Shown: positions 1 to 7,649 of the stretch, one piece after another
Layout of the letters: each line of letters begins with the position of its first letter
Position numbering within the stretch: position 1 is the first letter of the stretch
Source: Bacteroidetes bacterium GWF2_40_14
Lineage (GTDB): Bacteria; Bacteroidota; Bacteroidia; Bacteroidales; UBA932
Direction of reading: 5' to 3'
Assembly: GCA_001769195.1 (NCBI GenBank)
Contig: MEOK01000036.1
Location: 41,987-94,629 of the forward strand
DNA: 52,643 bases
The notes under the pieces: generated by a model
Told to the model about the DNA's origin: nothing
Database searches by the model: none
The model's input: the letters and a program-made list of their open reading frames with translations, nothing else
Position numbers and translations under genes: made by a program

Positions 1-2
1 TC

Positions 3-392
3 GCCGCAAAGGATGTTTTCCTGAACATGGCCGGCGGGCTTAAGGTGTCCGACCCTGCATGTGACCTTGCAGTAGTCTGCGCTATTCTCTCGTCCAACTT
101 CGACGTATCCATCTCTCCCCGTGTCTGCTTTGCTGCAGAAGTCGGCCTTAGCGGAGAGATCCGCCCCGTAAGTCAGATTGAGCGACGAATTGCCGAAGCA
201 GAAAAACTAGGATTCGAAAAGATATTCATCTCCTCCTTCAACAAGCCCACCGGCAAGACCCGCAGCAAACAGCCTTCCAGAGCAAGCGCAAATACTTCCT
301 ATAATTCCGGCAACTCCTCTAATTCAACAGACAACATAGATGTCGTTGAAATACAGGATATTCCAGCACTTATACGCAAACTGTTCCAGTAA
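3..392 (+). CDS. radA: RadA/Sms DNA repair protein, C-terminal part (5' end outside window)
   Basis: The frame is open from the window edge and ends at TAA 390-392, so only about 129 C-terminal residues are visible. They match the Lon-protease-like C-terminal domain of RadA, a RecA-related ATPase that helps branch migration and recombinational repair: the stretch DVFLNMAGGLKVSDPACDLA, then EVGLSGEIRPVSQIERRIAEA and the LGFEKIFIS strand. A Ser/Asn/Thr-rich linker of about 35 residues precedes a last segment (VVEIQDIPALIRKLF) that resembles the usual RadA C-terminus; the linker is longer and lower in complexity than I expect. The ATPase and zinc-finger parts lie upstream of the window. A heptamer repeat array begins directly after the stop. 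Confidence 0.92.
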   Translation, partial: AAKDVFLNMAGGLKVSDPACDLAVVCAILSSNFDVSISPRVCFAAEVGLSGEIRPVSQIERRIAEAEKLGFEKIFISSFNKPTGKTRSKQPSRASANTSYNSGNSSNSTDNIDVVEIQDIPALIRKLFQ

Positions 393-760
393 TAGGCAAT
401 GGGCAATAGGCATTGGGCAATAGGTATTGGGCATTAGGCAATAGGCAATGGGCATTGGGCGTTGGGCATTAGGCAATAGGTATTGGGCAATAGGCAATAG
501 GCAATAGGTATTGGGCAATGGGCATTGGGCATTAGGCGTTGGGCAATAGGCGTTGGGCAATAGGCATTGGGCAATAGGCATTGGGCAATAGGCATTGGGC
601 AATGGGCATTAGGCAATAGGCGTTGGGCAATGGGCAATAGGCATTGGGCAATAGGCATTGGGCAATAGGCATTGGGCATTAGGCAATGGGCAATAGGCAA
701 TGGGCATTGGGCGTTGGGCAATGGGCAATAGGCATTTGGCATTAGGCGTTAGGCAATAGT
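393..760. repeat. Heptamer minisatellite (unit RGGCAWT)
   Basis: About 50 head-to-tail 7-bp units follow the radA stop. The variants are AGGCAAT, GGGCAAT, AGGCATT, GGGCATT, GGGCGTT, AGGTATT and AGGCGTT, which gives the consensus RGGCAWT. Because 7 is not a multiple of 3, any reading frame cycles through a 7-residue pattern. The minus strand stays open in more than one frame, which creates long spurious ORFs rich in MPNAYC/LPIAQC. The same unit is found inside prmC (about 8237-8330) and after gcvP (about 33320-33341). Confidence 0.93.
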
Positions 761-966
761 AGTAGTATTTAGTAATTAGCATATTAACACATTAGCACAT
801 TAACACATTAGCATATTAACACATTAGCACATTAGCACATTAACACATTAACACATTAGCACATTAGCATATTAACACATTAGCACATTAGCATATTAGC
901 ACATTAGCACATTAGCATATTAACACATTAACACATTAGCAAATTAGCAAATTAGCACATTAGCAA
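761..966. repeat. Octamer array (unit ARCAYATT) joined to the heptamer array
   Basis: After a short linker (TAGTAGTATTTAGTAATTAG, 759-779) the sequence becomes about 22 tandem 8-bp units, chiefly AGCACATT, AACACATT and AGCATATT, reaching the 3' end of the next gene. A nearly identical linker reappears at 33342-33366 next to three heptamers, so heptamers plus linker plus octamer start form one composite element. No gene is visible between 393 and 968. Confidence 0.9.
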
Positions 967-968
967 CT

Positions 969-2003
969 CTAAAGAAAAAACAACGACACCCCTACAACGC
1001 TCAGGATAGCTCCAATCAGCTCAACGAAAGTGATTTTCTTTTTGTATAGGAGGATGTAAGGTATAAGGATTATTATGGGGGTGGTGGCCATAATTGTAGA
1101 GGCAACAGCGGTGTTCGTGTGCTGTATTGCCATCAGCGAAAGCGAGACTCCTACAAAAGGGCCGAATATTGAACCGGCAAATGTTGCACTTACCGCTTTC
1201 CGGTTTTTGAAACCATCCTTAAAATCACGGAACCGTCTGGTGAAAAGTATAATAAGCGCAAATCCGATAATCCCTGTAATGATTCGCATCTGAGTAGCGG
1301 CAAAAGGAATGTATCCGGCAACATCGGTACCCTTGGCGGCGATGCTGTAGTAATTCATACCCTGCTTGCTCAGAACTATACCCAGCCCCTGACCAAGCGC
1401 CCCGCCAATCCCTAAAAGTAATCCTTTTAACGGAAGATGAAGCCTTAAGTTGGGACTTAGCTTGCTTATGACCCTTCTGGTAATGCTCTCCTTTTCACAT
1501 CTTGTAACAACTATCAGGTTGCTTCCTCCGGCAACGAGAGTCTCTTCTCCCACGCTTGCAGCAGTGTTGCTTCCTCTTTTAAGAACAGATATGGCTATAC
1601 CCACCAGAGTAACCGCCATTCCTACAAAACCCATGGGAGAAAGGGTCTCCCCAAGAAGGAGCCAGCCAAAAAGAGCCGCAAACGGAGGTGCCAGGGTCAT
1701 CAGAAGTTGAGAGAACCTTGCAGTTATGAGTAAGTATGAGTAAAAAAGGCAGAGGTCGCCAAATACAAACCCCACAAGACCCGACAATATCATCCATATC
1801 CAGGTATCGGCATCGGCGTTCTGGGGGATAAACGATCCCGTGGTAAAGAAAAGTAATGACCCCAAAAGGAAAAAGGCGAAAATGAGCCTTAATATATTTA
1901 CAATGAGCGATCCTATTTTCTTTCCTGCATATTCGAAGAAGAGAGCAGAGAGGGTCCAGGATACTGCAACAGCTATTGATATTATTTCGCCAAGAAAATG
2001 CAT
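969..2003 (-). CDS. EamA/DMT-superfamily transporter
   Basis: A 344-residue, highly hydrophobic protein with about ten predicted membrane segments arranged as two EamA halves. The first half has the family-typical run around LITARFSQLLMTLAPPFAAL and LLLGETLSPMGFVGMAVTLVG, and the second half repeats it (NTAVASTIMATTPIIILIPY, then VELIGAILSVVGVSL). Such proteins export or import small metabolites across the inner membrane; the substrate cannot be read from sequence. A hydrophilic insert of about 50 residues (from GSNTAASVGEE to the second half) separates the halves and is longer than usual. It is transcribed alone, with a TATATTTG box 20 bp upstream of the ATG, divergent from the def-like gene. 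Confidence 0.88.
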   Translation of the reverse strand: MHFLGEIISIAVAVSWTLSALFFEYAGKKIGSLIVNILRLIFAFFLLGSLLFFTTGSFIPQNADADTWIWMILSGLVGFVFGDLCLFYSYLLITARFSQLLMTLAPPFAALFGWLLLGETLSPMGFVGMAVTLVGIAISVLKRGSNTAASVGEETLVAGGSNLIVVTRCEKESITRRVISKLSPNLRLHLPLKGLLLGIGGALGQGLGIVLSKQGMNYYSIAAKGTDVAGYIPFAATQMRIITGIIGFALIILFTRRFRDFKDGFKNRKAVSATFAGSIFGPFVGVSLSLMAIQHTNTAVASTIMATTPIIILIPYILLYKKKITFVELIGAILSVVGVSLFFL

Positions 2004-2023
2004 TCGGTCAGTTTTTAGAAGCT

Positions 2024-2031
2024 CAAATATA
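2024..2031 (-). promoter_or_regulatory. -7 box TATATTTG for the EamA gene
   Basis: A match to the Bacteroidetes TAnnTTTG element on the minus strand, 20 bp before the EamA start codon. The divergent box for the def-like gene is 35 bp away. Confidence 0.6.
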
Positions 2032-2065
2032 AAGATTTTTTCAATCTCTCTTCTGAGAATTTAAT

Positions 2066-2073
2066 TATCTTTG
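2066..2073 (+). promoter_or_regulatory. -7 box TATCTTTG for the def-like/M64 pair
   Basis: An exact TAnnTTTG match 32 bp upstream of the def-like ATG at 2106. The M64 gene follows def with a 27-bp gap and no box of its own that I can see, so both probably share this promoter. Confidence 0.6.
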
Positions 2074-2105
2074 ACGATGTTAACATTTTATTAAACCCGA
2101 CGTAA

Positions 2106-2747
2106 ATGAGCATTTCTAAAAGCTTCTCCTCACATAAAGCCATTTTTTTTGCATTTATAGCAATATCTTTGTGCCTCTTTTCCTGCACAAAGCCCATAAC
2201 ATTCACACAATCAGAGCTTGACCTTATTGGCATGGACTCAACTGCAGGTATTATGCGTCTGTTTGTTGTAGACAATCCGACAGATACGCTTGTTCTCAAG
2301 AGTGTTTCATCTGACCTTACAACCGAGGATATAAAAAGTGATTACTACAACACCCTTAAGAAAAGAATGATGGCAACTGTACTCGATACTGCTAATGCAG
2401 GTGTCGGAATCGCTGCCCCTCAAGTTGGCATAAACAAGAGAGTGGTGGCAGTACAGAGGCTGGATAAAGAAGGGGAGCCATTTGAGTTTTACGCCAATAT
2501 CCGGTTTGTCGAGCTTTCAAAGGAGTGCAAATGGGGTTGGGAAGGCTGTCTCTCTGTTCCCGGCAAGCGCGACACCGTACAAAGATCTACCCGAGTTGTT
2601 ATATCATTCATCGACGAGAAAACATTTACTGAGAAAAAAGATACAATTGAGGGTTTCACCGCAGTAATATTCCAGCATGAGGTGGACCATCTTGAGGGAA
2701 TCCTCTATACCGACCGGGCACAGAAGCAATCAAAGCTGTTACAGTAA
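2106..2747 (+). CDS. def: Peptide deformylase-like lipoprotein
   Basis: 213 residues. All three deformylase motifs are present: GIAAPQVG (101-108), EGCLSVPG (about 146-153, metal-ligand Cys148) and QHEVDHLEG (190-198, His191/Glu192/His195). Peptide deformylase normally removes the N-formyl group from nascent proteins in the cytoplasm. Here a hydrophobic N-terminus ends in a lipobox (LFSC, Cys27), and about 60 further residues precede the catalytic core, so the product is predicted to be an exported lipoprotein. The catalytic residues look intact, so it is probably active as a metallohydrolase, but its substrate outside the cytoplasm is unknown. The neighbouring lipoprotein with an M64 peptidase domain, 27 bp downstream, suggests a surface peptide-processing role (inference). 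It may be an extra copy beside a housekeeping def elsewhere. Confidence 0.88.
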   Translation: MSISKSFSSHKAIFFAFIAISLCLFSCTKPITFTQSELDLIGMDSTAGIMRLFVVDNPTDTLVLKSVSSDLTTEDIKSDYYNTLKKRMMATVLDTANAGVGIAAPQVGINKRVVAVQRLDKEGEPFEFYANIRFVELSKECKWGWEGCLSVPGKRDTVQRSTRVVISFIDEKTFTEKKDTIEGFTAVIFQHEVDHLEGILYTDRAQKQSKLLQ

Positions 2748-2774
2748 ACTTTAGCAATAGTAAAAACAACACAA

Positions 2775-5700
2775 ATGACAAGAAACCTTAAAACAATTTC
2801 CATTTTCCTTATTATCTTTCTTGCTTTAATATGCATAAGTTGTCAGCCTGAGCCTACACTTTCGCTGTCATCATCAACCATAGAGGTACCTCCGGCGGGG
2901 TCGGAGACAACAATAACCGTAACATCAAATACATCATGGACCATCAGCGGCGGAGGGGGCTGGTGCAGTATCTCTCCCGTTTCGGGCGAGGGCACTGCTA
3001 CTGTAAGGCTTGTATCGGCAAAAAACACATCAAATGCAGACAGGTCAGCCACAATAACGGTTATTGCAGGGACATTGTCTGGTTCGGTTGCTGTTAACCA
3101 GAAGCAAAACGACGCCCTTATCCTGACCAAAAAAACAGAGAATCTGGACAACAGTGCCCGTACAATATCAGTTGAACTAAAAAGTAATATTACTTATGAT
3201 ATAATCATGCCTGCGGGTGTCACCTGGATAACAAAAGTTGCATCCAAGAGCTTTGACACATACAATCATGAATTTGCAATAGGCAAGAACACAGCCTACG
3301 ACAGCAGGTCGGCAAAAATCATCTTTAAGGATAAATCGAGTACCCTCGCAGACACGCTTACAATAAATCAGTCTCAGTTAAATGCTATTATCCTGACATC
3401 CAAGATTGTCAATATGCCGACTGCCGGTGGGAACATAGACGTAGAACTACGAACAAATGTTCTCTATGATTTTCAGATACTTGGCGACGACAGCTGGGTG
3501 AGTCACCTTGGGACAAAAGGGCTTAGTACATATACCCATCAGTTTTTCATTGCCCGTAACAGTACCTTCGACAACAGAACCTCAAAGGTGGTGTTCAAGG
3601 AGAAAAACGGCTCCATGGCCGATACTCTCATAATCAACCAGCAGATGATGTTCGCTCTCTTGTTGAGTAAGGAGAACTTTTACATACAAAAGAGCGGAGG
3701 CAGCTTCAACTACTCCGTACAGTCAAATACCGATAACACAGTTACAATATCGGGAGGGACTGGCTGGATATCACAAATCCGCACCAAAGGACTTGTAACA
3801 AGCGATTACACGTTCACTGTCAGCCCCAACACCGGGAGTACAGACAGAACTGCTCTGATCATCTTTACCCAGAATGTCGGCACAATTAAGGATACAATAA
3901 ACATCAAGCAGAGTGGTTTCGATGGATATTATGTGTATGAGGCAAATAGTCAGACACTTGCTTCTATCATTCCTGTGGCTGACCGTGCCGGAATAACCCG
4001 GCTCAAGATTGAAGGATTCCTCAAGGCCGACGACTTCACTACAATACGGGAAACCATAAGAGCATTGAAGGACCTTGACCTGAGCAGCTCCAAAATTGAA
4101 GACGACAAGATTCCTGACTATGCATTCAAATCTACCCTTACCTCTCCCGTTGCAATTGAAACTGTCGTTTTTCCTTCTACCCTTATCACAATTGGAAAGG
4201 AGGCTTTTTATAATTGTCTTAAGCTAAAATCTTTGACCCTGACTGCAAATCTTGCAACCATAGATAATTACGCTTTTGCCACATGCAGTAACCTTGCGGG
4301 GCATATTGAGTTCCCTGCGTCATTGGTTAAGATTGGAGAGTACGCATTTGCCAACTGTCTGGCTTTAAATACCGTGAGGCTGCCCAATTCTCTTAAAACC
4401 CTTAACAGTTATGCATTTAGCGGATGCTCTGCGCTTAACAGGGTGTACAGCAAGATAGCGCAGCCATACGTAATTTCTAATGTCTTCCCCGGACTAAATG
4501 CCGATGCCGACCTTATTGTTCCGGTTGGAACCCTGAGCGCATATCAGCTTACAGCAGGCTGGGGATATACTTACTTCAAAAGAATATACGAAGAGGGCAC
4601 CAGTCCGGAAAGTTACCTTCTGATAATAGAAAACAGAGTGCGTTCAACTGGCGCCGGTGATACAAAAACCCTTACTGTACAAGCTTCTGCCCCATGGGAA
4701 ATTGAGAGTTGCCCTACTTGGGTGACACCTTCAAAAACAAGCGGTACAGGTAGTACCACTCTCCAGATAACCTTTGCACCTTACACAGGTTCAACTATAC
4801 GGGAGGGAAATTTTGTACTGAAACTTACCGGAACAAATACAAAAACAACTGCGATACTCGACCAGACAAACATCAACTTTGACGACGGCGACTATATCAC
4901 CATCCAGAGTGCAACTCAGGGGGCAGGTGTGAACATCGTTTTCATGGGCGACGGATACTCACTGGAAGATATGATGACCAAAAAGTATGAAAACAATATC
5001 CGTGAAGCGGTTGGTCACTTCTTTAACGTTGAGCCATACAGGACCTATGCTGCTTATTTTAATGTATATATGGTCTATGCATTTTCTCAGGAGAGCGGAA
5101 TCACCGATCTCTCGAAAACAGTAAACACCGTATTCGAAACTAAATATACCAAAGAGCCTCCCGGAACCAGTATGGAGATTAATACTACAACCTGCTTTAC
5201 TTATGCTCTTTATGCACCTGTTACAGACAAGAACAAGACACTTGTTGTTGTGGTGGCAAACAGCACCAGATATGCAGGAACTGCCTGGCTGTTCTCTAAT
5301 GGTGCAGCAGTTGCAATTTGCCCTCGTTCAAATTCAAACTACCCATATGACTTTCGCGGTATTGTCCAGCATGAGGCTGGTGGTCATGGATTTGGAAAAC
5401 TTGCTGACGAGTATGTAAACACAACAGGACCAATAACTCAGGAAAGAATCAATACTTTAAAGCAATGGCAGGGTTACGGCCACTATCTGAATGTCGACCT
5501 TACAAGCGACCTTACAAAGATTCTTTGGAAACATTTTGTAGGGCTTCCAAATTATTCACCGGTAGGAGCATATGAAGGTGGTTATTACTACTCTCAGGGT
5601 GTATGGCGTGCAGAGAATCGCAGTACCATGATAAACAATATCGACTACTATAGTACTGCCAGCCGGGAGATGATTGTAAAAAGAATCAAGTCCCTTGCCG

Positions 5701-5837
5701 GTCAGACATATTCACTTGAAGATTTCAAGTCGCACGATGTGGTTGAGATATCACCTGCAACAAAGGCCGCAGGTATGTTTGTGGACCCTTTGATGCAACT
5801 GTCACCACCGGTAATGATCTTTGGATCACCTAAGTAG
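2775..5837 (+). CDS. BACON / BspA-LRR / M64 (IgA) peptidase lipoprotein
   Basis: 1020 residues. An N-terminal signal peptide ends in a lipobox (CISC, Cys23), so it is a predicted surface lipoprotein. Four BACON-like beta-sandwich repeats occupy about residues 30-385 (recurring W(I/V)S, R(T/S)A.I.F and D(T/S)L.I.Q elements), followed by BspA-type leucine-rich repeats (about 410-590; FPxTLxxIGxxAFxxC pattern), a fifth BACON-like repeat (about 615-700) and a C-terminal M64 metallopeptidase domain with HEAGGHGFGKLADEY (zinc site near residues 866-870). M64 is named for IgA-cleaving peptidases; BACON and BspA modules bind glycans or host proteins. It follows the def-like lipoprotein gene with a 27-bp gap, which suggests co-transcription. 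The actual protease target is not predictable. Confidence 0.9.
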   Translation: MTRNLKTISIFLIIFLALICISCQPEPTLSLSSSTIEVPPAGSETTITVTSNTSWTISGGGGWCSISPVSGEGTATVRLVSAKNTSNADRSATITVIAGTLSGSVAVNQKQNDALILTKKTENLDNSARTISVELKSNITYDIIMPAGVTWITKVASKSFDTYNHEFAIGKNTAYDSRSAKIIFKDKSSTLADTLTINQSQLNAIILTSKIVNMPTAGGNIDVELRTNVLYDFQILGDDSWVSHLGTKGLSTYTHQFFIARNSTFDNRTSKVVFKEKNGSMADTLIINQQMMFALLLSKENFYIQKSGGSFNYSVQSNTDNTVTISGGTGWISQIRTKGLVTSDYTFTVSPNTGSTDRTALIIFTQNVGTIKDTINIKQSGFDGYYVYEANSQTLASIIPVADRAGITRLKIEGFLKADDFTTIRETIRALKDLDLSSSKIEDDKIPDYAFKSTLTSPVAIETVVFPSTLITIGKEAFYNCLKLKSLTLTANLATIDNYAFATCSNLAGHIEFPASLVKIGEYAFANCLALNTVRLPNSLKTLNSYAFSGCSALNRVYSKIAQPYVISNVFPGLNADADLIVPVGTLSAYQLTAGWGYTYFKRIYEEGTSPESYLLIIENRVRSTGAGDTKTLTVQASAPWEIESCPTWVTPSKTSGTGSTTLQITFAPYTGSTIREGNFVLKLTGTNTKTTAILDQTNINFDDGDYITIQSATQGAGVNIVFMGDGYSLEDMMTKKYENNIREAVGHFFNVEPYRTYAAYFNVYMVYAFSQESGITDLSKTVNTVFETKYTKEPPGTSMEINTTTCFTYALYAPVTDKNKTLVVVVANSTRYAGTAWLFSNGAAVAICPRSNSNYPYDFRGIVQHEAGGHGFGKLADEYVNTTGPITQERINTLKQWQGYGHYLNVDLTSDLTKILWKHFVGLPNYSPVGAYEGGYYYSQGVWRAENRSTMINNIDYYSTASREMIVKRIKSLAGQTYSLEDFKSHDVVEISPATKAAGMFVDPLMQLSPPVMIFGSPK

Positions 5838-6119
5838 GGGGGACACCTTACTCGGCACCTTACTCTGCCAAAGACCTTAGTAGTTATCAGATAATCAAAT
5901 AATTGTATATTTGTCTGATTTTCAGGCCGTGACAAACTCCCTTGAAGTTTTTTACAAGTTTCAGATATGTAGGCAAATACAAAATAATTTTTTAATAACC
6001 GTTTCTTAAAAATTCTATATACTACTGTAAGGAAGCTATATATGAAAAACTTCAAGGAAGTTTTTATGTACTCCACCCTTAACAATTTGGGTACACAATG
6101 TTCGTCCCCGTGTACCCTA
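5838..6119. other. Intergenic region with decayed repeat fragments
   Basis: 282 bp between two convergent genes. It contains pieces seen elsewhere in the window: CTCTGCCAAAG around 5865-5875, a TCTGATTTTCAGGCC segment near 5911-5926 that resembles the left flank of the dispersed three-hairpin element, and AACTCCCTTGAAGTTTTT at 5935-5952, which recurs at 38934-38951. No ORF worth calling. Confidence 0.6.
6045..6065. terminator. Bidirectional hairpin terminator between M64 and trpB
   Basis: Perfect 9-bp arms (AAAAACTTC / GAAGTTTTT) around a 3-nt AAG loop, with A and T runs on the two sides. It suits termination from both convergent genes. Confidence 0.6.
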
Positions 6120-7406
6120 CTACAAGTACTCTTCGTAAGCCGGTATGTCCAGCAGGCCGTGACCTGAGAGGTTGAAAAGAAGAACATCTGCCCGGCCTGC
6201 CTCTTTAGCTTTTAACGCTTCCCTTATGGTAGCAGCAATTGCATGTGTAGATTCAGGTGCGGGAATTATTCCCTCTGCACCGGCAAAGAGAATTCCGGCT
6301 TTGAACGCCTCCAATTGTTCAATCGCATAACTGTTTATATAGCCATCCTTCTTTAACTGGCTCACGATCCTTCCGCCGCCATGGTAGCGCAGACCGGCTG
6401 CATGTATCTGTTCCGGCTGGAAATCATGACCAAGAGTGTACATCGGAATAAGAGGAGTCATACCGGCCGAATCGCCAAAGTCATACTCAAGAACGCCCTT
6501 TGTAAGCTTTGGACAAGCAGCAGGTTCGGCAGCTATCAGCTCAACAGATCTGCCACCGGTAAGTTTATGCCGCAGAAACGGAAACGATATGCCGGAAAAG
6601 TTGGACCCGCCACCAAAGCACGCAATTATCTTGTCGGGGTACTCTCCTGCCATCTCCATCTGCCTCTCTGCCTCAAGACCGATAATTGTCTGATGCAATA
6701 GAACATGGTTAAGGACACTTCCTAGCGTATATCTTGTGTTTGGTTGAGTTACAGCTCTCTCCACAGCCTCCGAAATGGCCATCCCAAGGGAGCCCCTGCA
6801 ATCAGGATCTTCTGCCAGAACCTTTCGGCCATATTCTGTTATATTTGAAGGAGAGGCATATACCTTGCTGCCATAAGTTTTCATAACCACTTTTCTGTAG
6901 GGTTTTGCCTCGTAGCTCTGCTTGACCATGAACACCTCAAGTTCGATTCCGAAATGTTTGCATGCTATACTCATTGCCGAACCCCACTGTCCCGCTCCGG
7001 TTTCGGTTGTAAGCCGGGTGATTCCCTGTATATGATTAAAATAGGCCTGAGGTAATGCAGAATTGAGCTTATGTGAGCCTACAGGGCTGATGCTCTCATT
7101 CTTGAAAAATATCTTTGCCGGAGTATCCAGCGCCTTTTCCAGACCAAAGGCTCTTACCAGCGGTGTGGGCCGGTAATTCTTGTAAAGCTGAAGAACCTCG
7201 TCTGGAATGTCATGCCATCGTTTTTCCGAAAACTCCTGTTCTACCAGACCTTTAGCAAATAGGTCTTCCATCTCTTGCGGTAAAAGAGGCTTTCTTGTCT
7301 GGGGATTCAACATGGGTTGTGGTTGTGTTGGCATGTCTGCCATAATGTTGTACCACTGTTTCGGCAACTCGCTCTCTGAGAGCATGATTTTTTTTGTTGT
7401 CTTCAT
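6120..7406 (-). CDS. trpB: Tryptophan synthase beta chain, TrpB2 type
   Basis: 428 residues, a PLP-dependent enzyme condensing indole and serine to tryptophan. The PLP lysine lies in GSHKLNSA, followed by ETGAGQWGSA and the glycine-rich phosphate loop CFGGGSNFSG. The N-terminal block (LPKQWYNIMADMP) and overall length mark the TrpB2 subfamily rather than the TrpB1 that pairs tightly with TrpA. No trpA or other trp gene is next to it. TrpB2 may salvage indole or work with a distant TrpA, and some members use other substrates. Here the upstream leader peptide with three Trp codons ties expression to tryptophan, which supports a real tryptophan role. Confidence 0.93.
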   Translation of the reverse strand: MKTTKKIMLSESELPKQWYNIMADMPTQPQPMLNPQTRKPLLPQEMEDLFAKGLVEQEFSEKRWHDIPDEVLQLYKNYRPTPLVRAFGLEKALDTPAKIFFKNESISPVGSHKLNSALPQAYFNHIQGITRLTTETGAGQWGSAMSIACKHFGIELEVFMVKQSYEAKPYRKVVMKTYGSKVYASPSNITEYGRKVLAEDPDCRGSLGMAISEAVERAVTQPNTRYTLGSVLNHVLLHQTIIGLEAERQMEMAGEYPDKIIACFGGGSNFSGISFPFLRHKLTGGRSVELIAAEPAACPKLTKGVLEYDFGDSAGMTPLIPMYTLGHDFQPEQIHAAGLRYHGGGRIVSQLKKDGYINSYAIEQLEAFKAGILFAGAEGIIPAPESTHAIAATIREALKAKEAGRADVLLFNLSGHGLLDIPAYEEYL

Positions 7407-7455
7407 CTTCTTAAAAGATTTGAAATTTTAAAAAAGTTTAGTTAAAAAATTGGAT

Positions 7456-7486
7456 AAAAAAAAAGTCCGGTGCATGAGCACCAGAC
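7456..7486 (-). terminator. trp attenuator terminator upstream of trpB
   Basis: On the minus strand, a 9-bp stem (GTCTGGTGC / GCACCGGAC, one G-U pair) with a 4-nt TCAT loop (7465-7486) is followed immediately by nine U (7456-7464). It sits about 50 bp before the trpB start and after the leader ORF, so it can only act on trpB transcription. The segment 7537-7543 inside the leader ORF can pair with 7474-7480 in the terminator (7 bp) and is a candidate antiterminator. Confidence 0.85.
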
Positions 7487-7519
7487 CTTGATAATACGAT
7501 AAGTATAATTATACCTTCC

Positions 7520-7594
7520 CTATACACAAACAGCAATGCTCACAAACCCATCGGATCTGTGCCACCACCAATTTTGAGTTAAAGAGATATTCAC
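7520..7594 (-). CDS. trpL: Trp leader peptide (attenuator ORF)
   Basis: A 24-codon ORF starting with GTG (7594-7592) and ending TAG (7522-7520). Codons 9-11 are three consecutive TGG (7570-7562), giving SLTQNWWWHRSDG. It begins 20 bp after a -7 promoter box and is followed by an intrinsic terminator before trpB. This is the classical leader-peptide attenuation design: scarce charged tRNA-Trp stalls the ribosome on the Trp codons and favours an antiterminator. It is too short for routine gene calling. The GTG start is chosen because an in-frame TAA lies a few codons upstream and no ATG precedes the Trp codons. Confidence 0.85.
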   Translation of the reverse strand: MNISLTQNWWWHRSDGFVSIAVCV

Positions 7595-7614
7595 TGTTTT
7601 CTTTTATGTTGCGG

Positions 7615-7622
7615 CAAATGTA
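7615..7622 (-). promoter_or_regulatory. -7 box TACATTTG for trpL-trpB
   Basis: An exact TAnnTTTG element on the minus strand, with a TTTTG about 20 bp further upstream as a -33 candidate. It lies between the prmC stop and the leader start, so trpL-trpB has its own promoter and a very short 5' leader. Confidence 0.7.
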
Positions 7623-7649
7623 AAAAACAAATTTTACTTTGACAAAATT

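Noticed and set aside
324-742. Two long overlapping minus-strand ORFs rich in MPNAYC/LPIAQC
   Set aside because: They are the translation of the heptamer array, open in more than one frame because the unit has no stop on that strand. No start signal, no homology expected, and composition is purely repeat-driven.
393-966. CRISPR array
   Set aside because: The units are 7 or 8 bp in direct tandem with no spacers of constant size, and no cas genes are near.
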